NCBI GenBank assembly: GCA_023460975.1
Contig: JAEWOG010000099.1
Location: 62,001 to 126,000 of the forward strand
DNA length: 64,000 nucleotides
Direction of reading: 5' to 3'
DNA from: Actinomycetes bacterium
GTDB taxonomy: Bacteria; Actinomycetota; Actinomycetes; Propionibacteriales; Nocardioidaceae
Shown here: one piece after another, positions 41,634 through 50,123 of the stretch
Position numbering within the stretch: position 1 is the first letter of the stretch
Layout: every line of letters starts with the position of its first letter
Notes under the pieces: generated by a model
Database searches by the model: none
Told to the model about the DNA's origin: nothing
The model's input: only the letters and a program-made list of their open reading frames with translations
Program-made: the position numbers and the translations under genes

Positions 41634-42782
41634 GTGACGCACGACCCCGCCGACGCGGCCGATTCCGCGCCCGGGCACCCCCCGTACGACCTCGACGCCG
41701 CCTCCTCTGAGCCGCTGCATCCCCGGGCCAGAGAGGTCCTGATGGCGGCCCTCGACGCCGGGTACGCCGATCCTCGGCGCCTCCATCAAGGGGCGCGTAC
41801 GGCGCGGTTGCTGCTCGACAACGCTCGGGCTGCCGCGGCTGAGGCCCTCGAGGTGCGCCCGGACGAACTGTCCTTCACCAGCAGCGGCACCGACGCGGTT
41901 CACCGCGGCCTGCTGGGCCTGCTGCGGCCCGCCTCCCCCGCTCCGGTGGTGCACGGGGCCGTGGAGCACTCCAGCGTCCTGCACGCCGCCGACTGGGCAG
42001 GGGAACGCATCAGTGTGCCCGTCGACGTGCGCGGACGCGTCGACCTCGCCGCGCTCCGACTGGCCGTGGCCCAGGCGCGCCCCACCGTGGTGGCCCTGCA
42101 GTCGGCCAATCACGAGGTGGGCACGCGTCAGCCCATCGACGAGACGGACCTGCCCGAGGACGTGAGCCTGTTCGTCGACGCCTGCGCCTCGATGGGTCGC
42201 GAGCCACTCCCGCGCGCGGGGCACGTGATCGCTGGCTCCGCCCACAAGTGGGGCGGACCGGCCGGGGTCGGAGTGATGATCGTTCGCAAGCGCGCGCGGT
42301 GGCGCAACCCGTTCCCCGCCGACGACCGGGTCGATGAGCGGGTCAGCGGATTCGAGAACGTGCCCGCCGCACTCGCCGCAGCCGCGGCCCTGCAGGCGGT
42401 GGTGTCCGAGCGCGACGAGCTCAACCGCACTCACCGCTCGCTCATCGACCTCGTCCGCGGCCGCATGGCCTCCGTGCCCGACGTCGAGGTCGTCGGGCAC
42501 GGCGAGGACCGCCTGCCCCATCTCGTGACCTTCTCGTGCCTCTACGTGGACGGCGAGGCACTGGTCACCGAGCTGGACCGACGCGGGTTCGGCGTCGCCA
42601 GCGGCTCGGCCTGCACGGCGTCCACGCTCGAGCCGTCGCACGTCCTGGCGGCCATGGGCGTGCTCACCCACGGCAACGTACGGCTCTCGCTGCACCGCGG
42701 ATCCACGCGCGAACAGGTGGAGCAGTTCTGCACCGTGCTGCCCGAGGTCGTGGCCGAACTCAGGTCGCGGGTGGGGCTGTGA
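41634..42782 (+). CDS. Cysteine desulfurase-like class V aminotransferase
   Basis: The 382-residue PLP enzyme has the NifS/IscS plan: TSSGTDAVHRGL near residue 83, SANHEVGTRQPI, FVDACASMG, PLP Lys in AGSAHKWGGPAGVG (about 203) and the mobile catalytic Cys loop SGSACTA (about 325). It should release sulfane sulfur from cysteine and pass it on. The next gene is a TusA-type acceptor overlapping by 4 bp. It is somewhat distant from housekeeping SufS/IscS, so it may serve a special sulfur route. Confidence 0.88.
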   Translation: MTHDPADAADSAPGHPPYDLDAASSEPLHPRAREVLMAALDAGYADPRRLHQGARTARLLLDNARAAAAEALEVRPDELSFTSSGTDAVHRGLLGLLRPASPAPVVHGAVEHSSVLHAADWAGERISVPVDVRGRVDLAALRLAVAQARPTVVALQSANHEVGTRQPIDETDLPEDVSLFVDACASMGREPLPRAGHVIAGSAHKWGGPAGVGVMIVRKRARWRNPFPADDRVDERVSGFENVPAALAAAAALQAVVSERDELNRTHRSLIDLVRGRMASVPDVEVVGHGEDRLPHLVTFSCLYVDGEALVTELDRRGFGVASGSACTASTLEPSHVLAAMGVLTHGNVRLSLHRGSTREQVEQFCTVLPEVVAELRSRVGL

Positions 42783-43021
42783 ACTCCCCCCGACCCGCAC
42801 TCGAGCTCGACTGCCGACAGATGCGCTGCCCGCTGCCCGTCATCGAGCTGGCCAAGCACATCGGCGACGTCGGCGTCGGCGAGGTCGTCGCCGTGAGCGC
42901 CACCGACGTGGCCGCCCGGGTCGACATCCCGGCGTGGTGTCGCATGCGCTCCCAGGACTACCTCGGCGAAGAACAGACGACCGACGGCGCCCAGCGCCAT
43001 CTCGTACGCCGCCTCAGCTGA
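42779..43021 (+). CDS. tusA: TusA-family sulfur carrier
   Basis: The 80-residue protein has the TusA signature DCRQMRCPLPVIELA with the active Cys17-Pro18 near the N terminus and the two-layer alpha/beta sandwich, with GEVVAVSATDVAARVDIPAWC. Family members take persulfide from desulfurases and carry it to tRNA thiolation or cofactor synthesis. GTG 42779 overlaps the desulfurase stop (GTGA). A bidirectional hairpin follows. Confidence 0.9.
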   Translation: MNSPRPALELDCRQMRCPLPVIELAKHIGDVGVGEVVAVSATDVAARVDIPAWCRMRSQDYLGEEQTTDGAQRHLVRRLS

Positions 43022-43041
43022 GGCCTGTCCGCCAGGAGCGA

Positions 43042-43069
43042 CCCAGCCCGTGAGTGCTCACGGGCTGGG
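43042..43069. terminator. Bidirectional hairpin terminator
   Basis: CCCAGCCCGTGAG, TG, CTCACGGGCTGGG: 13 perfect pairs between the convergent tusA and PfkB kinase genes. Confidence 0.85.
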
Positions 43070-43077
43070 CGTGAGGC

Positions 43078-44064
43078 TCACGGGAAGTACGTGCGCAGGT
43101 GCGGCTCGAATGCCGCCGCGGTGTCGGGGCCGTACGCAGCCGTGCAGCGCGCGAGGAAGTCGGCCCGCCCCAGGGTGTACTCCTGGGTGCCCACCTTCTC
43201 CACGACGTACACGGCGAGCAGGCACCCGAGCTGGGCGGCGCGCGTGAGGTCGAGGCCCCAGGTCAGTGCCGCGAGGAAGCCCGCACGGAAGGCGTCCCCC
43301 ACGCCCGTGGGTTCGACCTTCTCGATCTCCGGCACGGCGGGGACCACGATGGCCTCCTGACCGCGCTGCTCGATGCGCACACCGTCGGCGCCCAGGGTGA
43401 TGATCCAGATGTCGACGCGCTCGAGCACGTCGGCGTGGGTCCAGCCCGTCTTCGAGGTGATCAGGCTCGCCTCGTACTCGTTGGAGATGAGGATGTGGGC
43501 GCCGTCGATGAGCGGCCGGATCAGGTCGCCGTCGCCGAAGGCCAACTGCTGGGACGGGTCGGCGACGAAGCGGTATCCCCGCTGGCGGCACTCGTCGGTG
43601 TGGCGCAGCATCCCCTCGGGGTCGTCGGGGCCGATGAGGACGTACTCAGGCGTGCCGACGCGGTCGACGATGGGCTTGAGCTCGATCTCCCGCGCCTCGC
43701 TCATGGCTCCGGCGTAGAAGGAGGCGATCTGTGCCATCGAGGAGTCGTTGGTGCACACGAAGCGCGCGGTGTGCTGGGTCTGGGAGACGTGCACCGACTC
43801 GCAGTCCACGCCGTGCCGCTCCAGCCACGAGCGGTAGTCGGCGAAGTCTTCACCGACCGCGCCCACCAGCACCGGGCGCAGGCCGAGGTTGCCCAGCCCG
43901 AAGCTGATGTTGGCGGCGCACCCACCGCGCCGGACCTCCAGGTCCTCCACCAGGAACGACACCGAGATCTTGTGCAGTTGCTCGACGACCAAGGAGTCGG
44001 AGAACTTGCCCGGGAACGACATCAGGTGGTCGGTGGCAATGGAGCCCGCAATGAGAAGAGACAC
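43078..44064 (-). CDS. PfkB-family carbohydrate/nucleoside kinase (adenosine kinase-like)
   Basis: The 328-residue protein has the ribokinase fold with GGCAANISFGLGNLG near residue 48, and the anion hole/catalytic motif EPTGVGDAFRAGFL (about 268). The SIATDHLMSFPGKF start is the pattern I associate with actinobacterial adenosine kinases. GTG 44064 is preferred; GTG 44076 would put the start inside the likely -10 box (TAGTGT). Substrate adenosine is inferred from this family and not proved. Confidence 0.83.
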   Translation of the reverse strand: MSLLIAGSIATDHLMSFPGKFSDSLVVEQLHKISVSFLVEDLEVRRGGCAANISFGLGNLGLRPVLVGAVGEDFADYRSWLERHGVDCESVHVSQTQHTARFVCTNDSSMAQIASFYAGAMSEAREIELKPIVDRVGTPEYVLIGPDDPEGMLRHTDECRQRGYRFVADPSQQLAFGDGDLIRPLIDGAHILISNEYEASLITSKTGWTHADVLERVDIWIITLGADGVRIEQRGQEAIVVPAVPEIEKVEPTGVGDAFRAGFLAALTWGLDLTRAAQLGCLLAVYVVEKVGTQEYTLGRADFLARCTAAYGPDTAAAFEPHLRTYFP

Positions 44065-44128
44065 GTTGCGCAACACTACCCGTGAGTACCCCTTTCAGTA
44101 CCCCTCGGTAGCCAATAACGTCCGTTTC

Positions 44129-44371
44129 ATGAGCCGCCCGACCAGTGCCTCGCACCTGACCCATGCCGAGCTGCCCTCGCCTGCCGAACTCGCCGCAGAC
44201 TGCCGCGCAGTCGGCGCCAACCTGCGCTTCGACCGCATCGCTGCGGCCGTGGCAGCGCCCGTTCCGAGCATCCACTTCGAAGACTTCCCCCGGGAGGTGC
44301 CCAAGCGTGAGATCACGATCGACGCCGCCACCGCCCGCCTGGCCAACGCGCTGCACCTTCATCTGGACTGA
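44129..44371 (+). CDS. Small hypothetical protein
   Basis: The 80-residue protein has no membrane segment, no Cys, and a mixed composition: an Ala-rich first half, PSIHFEDFPREVPKREI in the middle and a helical end ANALHLHLD. I do not recognise it. Support is ATG 44129, GC-rich third positions, and a strong terminator about 50 bp after the stop. It diverges from the PfkB kinase gene. Confidence 0.55.
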   Translation: MSRPTSASHLTHAELPSPAELAADCRAVGANLRFDRIAAAVAAPVPSIHFEDFPREVPKREITIDAATARLANALHLHLD

Positions 44372-44419
44372 CACTCCCTCCCTCCCAGTCATCCAGACGC
44401 AGCGCGCCGCATAAGGGAG

Positions 44420-44447
44420 AAGGCCCCCACCGACGGGTGGGGGCCTT
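44420..44447. terminator. Hairpin terminator, small protein gene side
   Basis: AAGGCCCCCACC, GACG, GGTGGGGGCCTT: 12 perfect pairs, followed by CTTCTT. It lies between the small hypothetical gene and the convergent erpA. Confidence 0.88.
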
Positions 44448-44490
44448 CTTCTTGCCCTGTGGAGGTCGGCCGGTGCGGCCAACCCCGGAC

Positions 44491-44853
44491 TCAGTGGAAC
44501 GAGTCGCCGCAGGCGCACGATCCGGTCGCGTTGGGGTTGTCGATCGTGAAGCCCTGCTTCTCGATCGTGTCGACGAAGTCGATCTCGGCGCCGTTGAGGT
44601 AGGGGACGCTCATCCGGTCCACCACGACGCTGACGCCGTCGAAGTCGGTGACGACGTCACCGTCGAGGGTGCGCTCGTCGAAGAAGAGCTGGTAGCGCAG
44701 GCCCGAGCAGCCGCCCGGCTGCACCGAGATGCGCAGCGCGAGGTCGTCACGACCCTCCTGCTCCAGCAGGCTCTGCACCTTGGCGGCGGCCACGGCGGAG
44801 AGGTTGATCTGGTCCGTACGACGCTCGGCGTTGGTCTCGACCTGCTCGGTCAT
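44491..44853 (-). CDS. erpA: Iron-sulfur cluster insertion protein (A-type carrier)
   Basis: The 120-residue protein is a HesB/IscA carrier with the three conserved Cys: GGCSGLRYQL (about residue 50) and GSCACGDSFH at the C terminus. It delivers [4Fe-4S] or [2Fe-2S] clusters to target enzymes. Possible clients in the window are NadA (4Fe-4S) and QcrA (2Fe-2S). A single gene, and no other suf gene is adjacent. Confidence 0.92.
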   Translation of the reverse strand: MTEQVETNAERRTDQINLSAVAAAKVQSLLEQEGRDDLALRISVQPGGCSGLRYQLFFDERTLDGDVVTDFDGVSVVVDRMSVPYLNGAEIDFVDTIEKQGFTIDNPNATGSCACGDSFH

Positions 44854-44956
44854 GTGGTGCTCCCAAAGAGTCGGGGGTGGATACCTCTACCAATCGTCGC
44901 ACACCCTCGGTTATTCCACCTCGCTCGTCCGGGCACTCCCCCGGCTGCGGCGGCGC

Positions 44957-46039
44957 TCAGCGCGACCACGTACGGGCAACGCGCTCGGCCAGGTCGGCCA
45001 GCACCTCCCCCGGCGCAGCGAACGAGCGCTCCTCGCCCACCAGATCCACCATCGAGTACGCCGACTCCACGCCCAGCGCACGCATCTCCCGGGCGCCGAT
45101 CAGGACCTGCCCGGCCAACGCGACGCACGGACGCAGCGCCCCGGCAGCGATCTCCGCAACTCCGTACGGGACCTTGCCCGAGCGGCTGCTGAAGTCGAAC
45201 GCTCCCTCACCGGTGAGCACCAGATCGCTGCGTCGGGCACGGTCCGCCAGGTCCACCTGCTCGGCAACCAGCGAGATGCCCGGCTCGCGGACGGCTCCAA
45301 GCAGCATCAGGGCGTACCCCAGCCCGCCGGCTGCACCTGCCCCCTTGTCGAGCGCCACGCGGCGTCCCGCGACCTCGGCGAAGCGCTCCAGCGAAGCATC
45401 GAGGTCAGCGATGTCATCCTCGCCGACCCCCTTCTGCGGGCCGAACGTCTTGGTCGCTCCGAACATGCCGGTCAGGGGAATGTCGACATCGGAGGCGGCC
45501 ACCAGCCGCACACCGTCGAGCCGCTGCCGGACGGGGCCCACGTCGATGCGCCCGATGCCCGCGAGGCCGGCGCCTCCGGCCCGGAGGTCAACATCGGCAT
45601 CGGCTCCCAGTGCCGCGAGCAGTCCCGCGCCCGCGTCGTTGGTCCCCGAACCACCCAGTCCCACCACGACGGTCTTCGCCCCGGCGTCCACTGCGGCGGC
45701 CACGAGTTGACCGACGCCGTAGGTGCTCGCGGAGGCGGCTGGCGGCGACTCCAGATGCAGGCCGCACGCCTGGGCGCTCTCGACGTACGCGGTCCCACCG
45801 ACCACGAGGACGACGCCGGGCACGGTCTCGGCGTGCGGGCCGCTCACGGTCACCGCCAGCAGTTCCCCACCGAGCGATGCGTGCAGCACATCCACGAAAC
45901 CCGGTCCCCCGTCGGACATGGGCGCGAGATCGAGTGTGTCTCCCGGGGCACGCCTGCTCCAGCCGCGGGCGATCGCCTCGGCCGCCTCGGGTGCCGACAG
46001 GGTTCCGGCGAACTTGTCGGGGGCAATCAGCACGCGCAT
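44957..46039 (-). CDS. Glycerate kinase (GlxK type)
   Basis: The 360-residue protein matches class I glycerate kinase: APDKFAGTLSAPEAAEAI at the start, MSDGGPGFVDVL near residue 42 and VGLGGSGTNDAGAG near 125, plus GAAGGLGYALM. It makes 2- or 3-phosphoglycerate from glycerate and ATP. Start at ATG 46039. Normal length. The next gene upstream is the divergent GNAT. Confidence 0.9.
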   Translation of the reverse strand: MRVLIAPDKFAGTLSAPEAAEAIARGWSRRAPGDTLDLAPMSDGGPGFVDVLHASLGGELLAVTVSGPHAETVPGVVLVVGGTAYVESAQACGLHLESPPAASASTYGVGQLVAAAVDAGAKTVVVGLGGSGTNDAGAGLLAALGADADVDLRAGGAGLAGIGRIDVGPVRQRLDGVRLVAASDVDIPLTGMFGATKTFGPQKGVGEDDIADLDASLERFAEVAGRRVALDKGAGAAGGLGYALMLLGAVREPGISLVAEQVDLADRARRSDLVLTGEGAFDFSSRSGKVPYGVAEIAAGALRPCVALAGQVLIGAREMRALGVESAYSMVDLVGEERSFAAPGEVLADLAERVARTWSR

Positions 46040-46147
46040 GCGCCCATCCTGACGTACCGCCCAGAGCGCAGTCTCTGCCGCCCTCAGCGAGGGCCTCCCC
46101 CATCACCTACCGTGGGACGGTTCGCCCACCAACCGAGGACACAGACG

Positions 46148-47089
46148 GTGCACCCACACGGACACGACACCCCGCACACCGACGAGCACGACGCCCCGCC
46201 GGCGGCGCCCGGGGTGAGCGTACGACCAGCCCGGCACGACGATCTCGTGGCCATGGAGGCGATCACCGCCGACAGCTACCACCGGGTCGACGTCGCGAAC
46301 CATCCCCGCTCCTGGGCGGCCCCCGCACCCCGCGAGACAGCCCGGAGCCAGGCCTGGATCCAGCGCACCGCTGCGGCTCTGGCCAGCGACCCCCAGGGCT
46401 GCTGGGTCGCCGAGAGCGACGGCCGAGTGGTCGGTTGCGCCATCTCTCGAATCCGAGAGGGCATGTGGATCCTCTCGTCCTTCGCGGTCGCTGCCGACGT
46501 CCAGGGTCGCGGCATCGGTCGCGCCCTGCTCGAGGCCGCACAGTCGTACGGTCGGGGGTGCCTGCGCGGCATGTTCGCCTCCTCGGCCGACCCCGCCGCC
46601 GTGCGCCGCTACCGCGCCGCCGGCTTCGACCTGCACCCCCAGATGCTCCTGCGCGGGGTCCTCGATCGCGATGCGCTGCCGCATCCCGACAGGGTCCTTG
46701 AAGCCCACGGCATCCCCCGAGACCTGCTGGACTCGACGGACCGCGCGGCCCGCGGATCCGCGCGAGGCGAGGACCACGACCTGCTGGCGGCGCAGTTTCG
46801 ACTTCTGGTGCGCGATGACACCTCCGGGTCCGGGTACGCCTACGTGGGCGAGTCCGGACCAGCGCTCATCGCCGCGACGACCAGGAGGGCGGCAACCGCG
46901 TTGCTGTGGGCGTCGCTGGCCACCACCACCCCCGGAGCTCAGGTCCAGGTCGCCCACGTCACGGCCGCGAACCAGTGGGCACTCGACGTCGCCGTCGCCG
47001 CGCGACTCTCGGTGCACACGCAGGGCTACTTGTGCGTGCGGCACATGTTGCCACCGACCCACTACATCCACCACGGCTCACTGCTGTAG
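46148..47089 (+). CDS. GNAT-family N-acetyltransferase, extended
   Basis: The 313-residue protein has a His/Asp-rich start (1-25), a GNAT domain (about 25-165; SSFAVAADVQGRGIGRALLEAA, the acetyl-CoA loop Q-G-x-G-x-G and YRAAGFDLHPQM), and a C-terminal second half (about 200-313) that looks like a weak GNAT-like fold with no clear CoA loop. Start GTG 46148 has GAGGA before it. Acetyl acceptor unknown. It lies divergent from glycerate kinase and upstream of nadA. Confidence 0.8.
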   Translation: MHPHGHDTPHTDEHDAPPAAPGVSVRPARHDDLVAMEAITADSYHRVDVANHPRSWAAPAPRETARSQAWIQRTAAALASDPQGCWVAESDGRVVGCAISRIREGMWILSSFAVAADVQGRGIGRALLEAAQSYGRGCLRGMFASSADPAAVRRYRAAGFDLHPQMLLRGVLDRDALPHPDRVLEAHGIPRDLLDSTDRAARGSARGEDHDLLAAQFRLLVRDDTSGSGYAYVGESGPALIAATTRRAATALLWASLATTTPGAQVQVAHVTAANQWALDVAVAARLSVHTQGYLCVRHMLPPTHYIHHGSLL

Positions 47090-47119
47090 CCGCGGCAGAG
47101 AGTTGTCACCCCTCGCGCC

Positions 47120-47125
47120 TAGGAT
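47120..47125 (+). promoter_or_regulatory. Putative -10 box of nadA
   Basis: TAGGAT ends 6 bp before ATG 47132, fitting a leaderless start. Confidence 0.5.
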
Positions 47126-47131
47126 GAACCC

Positions 47132-48304
47132 ATGACCACGGTTGATCTGCCGCTGCTGCCCCTGGGCAAGGGACGTGACCTCGACGCCGAGCGTGGAGTC
47201 GAGTGCCCCGGAGACCTTCCGCCGGCGTCCGACCCCACGCTGGTCGCGCGCGCTCGGGCCGCTAAGGAGGCGCTCGGGGATCGGCTGTTCGTGTTGGGTC
47301 ACCACTACCAGCGCGACGAGGTCATTCAGTTCGCCGATGTGACGGGCGACTCCTTCAAGCTTGCACGCGACGCGGCCGCGCGGCCCGACGCCGACTTCAT
47401 CGTGTTCTGCGGTGTCCACTTCATGGCCGAGTCCGCTGACATCCTCACTGGCGATGAGCAGGCCGTGATCCTGCCCGACATGGCCGCGGGGTGCTCCATG
47501 GCCGACATGGCGCGCCTGCGTCAGGTCGAGGACGCGTGGGAGGCCCTCGCGGCCGCAGGCGTCCAGGACCAGGTCGTGCCGGTGACGTACATGAACTCCT
47601 CGGCGGACATCAAGGCGTTCTGCGGGCGCAACGGCGGCCTCGTGTGCACGTCCTCCAACGCGGAGGTCGCTCTCGAGTGGGCCTTCGCCCAGCGTCCCGA
47701 CGCCAAGATCCTGTTCCTGCCCGACCAGCACCTCGGGCGCAACACCGCCGTTCTCCAGCACGGGGTCTCCCTCGACGAGTGCGTCGTGTGGAACCCGCTC
47801 AAGCCCAACGGTGGTCTGAGCGCCCAGGAACTGGCCGACGCCAAGATGATCCTGTGGAAGGGCCACTGCTCGGTCCACGGCCGCTTCTCCCCCGACGTCA
47901 TCGACGAGCTGCGTGCCCAGCACGAGGGCATCAAGATCCTGGTTCACCCGGAGTGCACGCATGAGGTGGTCCTCAAGGCCGATCTGATCGGCTCCACCGA
48001 GTTCATCATCAAGACCATTGAGGCCGCAGACCCCGGATCGACGTGGGCCATCGGCACCGAGCTCAACCTGGTCAAGCGTCTGGCAGATGCTCACCCGGAC
48101 AAGAACATCGTGTTCCTGGACCGCAACGTCTGCTACTGCTCGACGATGAACCGCATCGACCTCCCCCATCTGGTCTGGGCTCTCGAGAATCTGGTGGCGG
48201 GCAACGTCGTCAACCGCATCACCGTCGACGCCGACACCGAGCGTGAGGCCAAGGTCGCCCTGCAGCGGATGCTCGATCTTCCGGGCAAGACCGCCAAGGA
48301 CTGA
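47132..48304 (+). CDS. nadA: Quinolinate synthase A
   Basis: The 390-residue enzyme condenses iminoaspartate with dihydroxyacetone phosphate to quinolinate in NAD synthesis and needs a [4Fe-4S] cluster held by three Cys. Motifs GHHYQRDEV, FCGVHFMAESADIL, AAGCSMADM, YMNSSADIKAFCG and HPECTHEV are visible. Not in an operon with nadB or nadC. The nearby erpA may supply its cluster. Confidence 0.96.
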   Translation: MTTVDLPLLPLGKGRDLDAERGVECPGDLPPASDPTLVARARAAKEALGDRLFVLGHHYQRDEVIQFADVTGDSFKLARDAAARPDADFIVFCGVHFMAESADILTGDEQAVILPDMAAGCSMADMARLRQVEDAWEALAAAGVQDQVVPVTYMNSSADIKAFCGRNGGLVCTSSNAEVALEWAFAQRPDAKILFLPDQHLGRNTAVLQHGVSLDECVVWNPLKPNGGLSAQELADAKMILWKGHCSVHGRFSPDVIDELRAQHEGIKILVHPECTHEVVLKADLIGSTEFIIKTIEAADPGSTWAIGTELNLVKRLADAHPDKNIVFLDRNVCYCSTMNRIDLPHLVWALENLVAGNVVNRITVDADTEREAKVALQRMLDLPGKTAKD

Positions 48305-48333
48305 CCCGCAGGCACCCACGCTCCGCGGCGCGC

Positions 48334-49524
48334 ATGACGCTTCCACTGCTCTCCGACGACGAACGGCGGCGCCGTATCGCCGTGCGACACGGCCTGGCGC
48401 CAGATGCCCGGCTCGGCTCGGCGGAGGCGGTCGCCCGCGCCGTGGTGGGGTTGCACGCGACCGAACAGGCGAGTGTGCACCTGTCCGTGTGGGCACGCAC
48501 CGATCACGTCGAGCCACACGACATCACCCGCGCCCTCGAGGTCGAGCGGACACTGGTGCGGCAGGTCTCGATGCGCCGCACATTGTTCGCTGTCCCCACG
48601 GATCTGCGCGCCTGCCTGCTCGGCAGCGCTGCGGCACGGGCCGCCGCCCCGCAGCGGCGCCGCCTGCTCCGCGCGATCGAAGCGTCCGGTCTGGCCTCCG
48701 ACCCCGATGCCTGGCTGGCGCGGGTGAGCGACGACGTGGTGCGGGCGCTCGATGCTCACGGCCCGCTTCGCCCTCCCCAGCTCCGTGAGGCCGTCGGGAT
48801 CCTCGACACCCCGGTGAACGTCGCTCCGGGCACCAAGTGGGGCCGCCCGCTCCCCGTGAGCCAGTACGTCCTCGACGTACTCACTGCCGAGGGGACCGTG
48901 GTGCGTGCGGGCAATGCCGGGGGCTGGCACCAGCCCCGCCCCACGTACGCGAGCGCCGACGCCTGGCTGCCAGGGGCCGAGGACTCCGTGGGTGAACGCG
49001 AGGGCTACGCAGAGGTCGTCCGCCGGTGGTTGGCCGCCTTCGGCCCGGGCACCGAGGCCGATCTGGTCTGGTGGCTCGGCGCGACGAAGACTGCCGTGCG
49101 GAATGCCCTGCGCGATGTGGACGCCGCCGAGGTGGTTCTCGAGGACGGGGCCACCGCGTGGGTGCTGCCGGGTGACACCGGACCGACCGATGACCCCGGC
49201 CCGTGGGCAGCGCTGCTCCCCGTGCTCGACCCGACGACGATGGGGTGGCGCGGGCGCGACTTCTACTTGTCTGCGGCCGACGTCAGGTACCTCGTCGACA
49301 GCGTCGGCAACGCCTCGACCACCGCGTGGTGGAACGGACGCATCGTCGGGTGCTGGGTGCAAGAAGAGGACGCCACGGTGAGGGTCGTCCCCCGCGGCGA
49401 GCTGCCCAGCGCTGCTCGTCGGGCTCTGGCGCACGAGGCCGACCGCCTTACCGCGTGGTTGGCGGGAACGATGCTGGGGTTGACCTACAACCGTGCCCAG
49501 TCGGCGGGCGCGCCGTTGCCCTGA
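48334..49524 (+). CDS. Winged-helix DNA-binding protein (HTH_42, AlkX/YcaQ-like)
   Basis: The 396-residue protein belongs to the HTH_42 group: three winged-helix units with the start RIAVRHGLAP, then LHATEQASVHLSVWAR and the GPWAALLPVLDPTTMGWRGRDFYL strand. In YcaQ/AlkZ glycosylases the catalytic pair is Q-x-Q (or Q-x-D) near this place; here the equivalent is E-Q-A-S, so glycosylase activity is doubtful. This fits the large actinobacterial subgroup of unclear role. Start ATG 48334. Confidence 0.8.
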   Translation: MTLPLLSDDERRRRIAVRHGLAPDARLGSAEAVARAVVGLHATEQASVHLSVWARTDHVEPHDITRALEVERTLVRQVSMRRTLFAVPTDLRACLLGSAAARAAAPQRRRLLRAIEASGLASDPDAWLARVSDDVVRALDAHGPLRPPQLREAVGILDTPVNVAPGTKWGRPLPVSQYVLDVLTAEGTVVRAGNAGGWHQPRPTYASADAWLPGAEDSVGEREGYAEVVRRWLAAFGPGTEADLVWWLGATKTAVRNALRDVDAAEVVLEDGATAWVLPGDTGPTDDPGPWAALLPVLDPTTMGWRGRDFYLSAADVRYLVDSVGNASTTAWWNGRIVGCWVQEEDATVRVVPRGELPSAARRALAHEADRLTAWLAGTMLGLTYNRAQSAGAPLP

Positions 49525-49530
49525 GCCGGT

Positions 49531-50118
49531 TCAGAGACCGGGGGCACCCCACACGGCCAGCCACCGCTGAAGGTCCGGTTCGAGCGGGAGTTCCCGAGCG
49601 AGAGCGTCTCTGAGCTGGAACTCCAGCACGTTGTCCCGCTGCTGGCCACCGCTCAGGGCCGGTGCGAACGGGTAGAAGGTGCCGCGCTTGTAGAGGTACA
49701 CCAGCGCCACCCGTCGTCCCGCGACATCAGCGAAAGGGATGAGGGAGCACAAGAGCGCCGGGCCGTACCCTTCCGCCTCGAGGGTGGTGTTGACGGCGTG
49801 CAGGTGGGTGACGAGTCCTCCCACGTCATGGGTGCCCTCGCCGTCGCGCTGCACCGTCAACCAGGTGAAGCCGTACTCATCCTCGGTCGTGCTGACCTCG
49901 GGTGCGTCGGCGCCGGAGGAGAGCAGCGCAGTGATGTCGCTCTGGGCATCCGCGAAGCCGGCACCGAGGGCACTGCGGTAGCACACCGCCCCGGCTCCGG
50001 TCGGGGTGAGACGGAGCGTTGTCTGGAGAGTCAATGCTGCCGCGGGGACGGCAAACAGGGCGTCCAGGTTGGCCGCCTTGGGCGTGGACCTGCCGAAGAG
50101 GGCGTCGAAGATTCCCAT
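49531..50118 (-). CDS. pspAB: PspA-associated protein PspAB
   Basis: The 195-residue protein starts MGIFDALFGRSTPKAANLDALFAVPAAALTLQ in type (quoted here only in part: FDALFGRS and NLDALFAVP), the pattern of PspAB. It is soluble and alpha/beta. ATG 50118 lies 5 bp after the htpX stop, so it is the fourth and last gene of the pspA-pspAA-htpX-pspAB series. Its function is unknown except for linkage to PspA. Confidence 0.85.
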   Translation of the reverse strand: MGIFDALFGRSTPKAANLDALFAVPAAALTLQTTLRLTPTGAGAVCYRSALGAGFADAQSDITALLSSGADAPEVSTTEDEYGFTWLTVQRDGEGTHDVGGLVTHLHAVNTTLEAEGYGPALLCSLIPFADVAGRRVALVYLYKRGTFYPFAPALSGGQQRDNVLEFQLRDALARELPLEPDLQRWLAVWGAPGL

Positions 50119-50123
50119 GCGGC

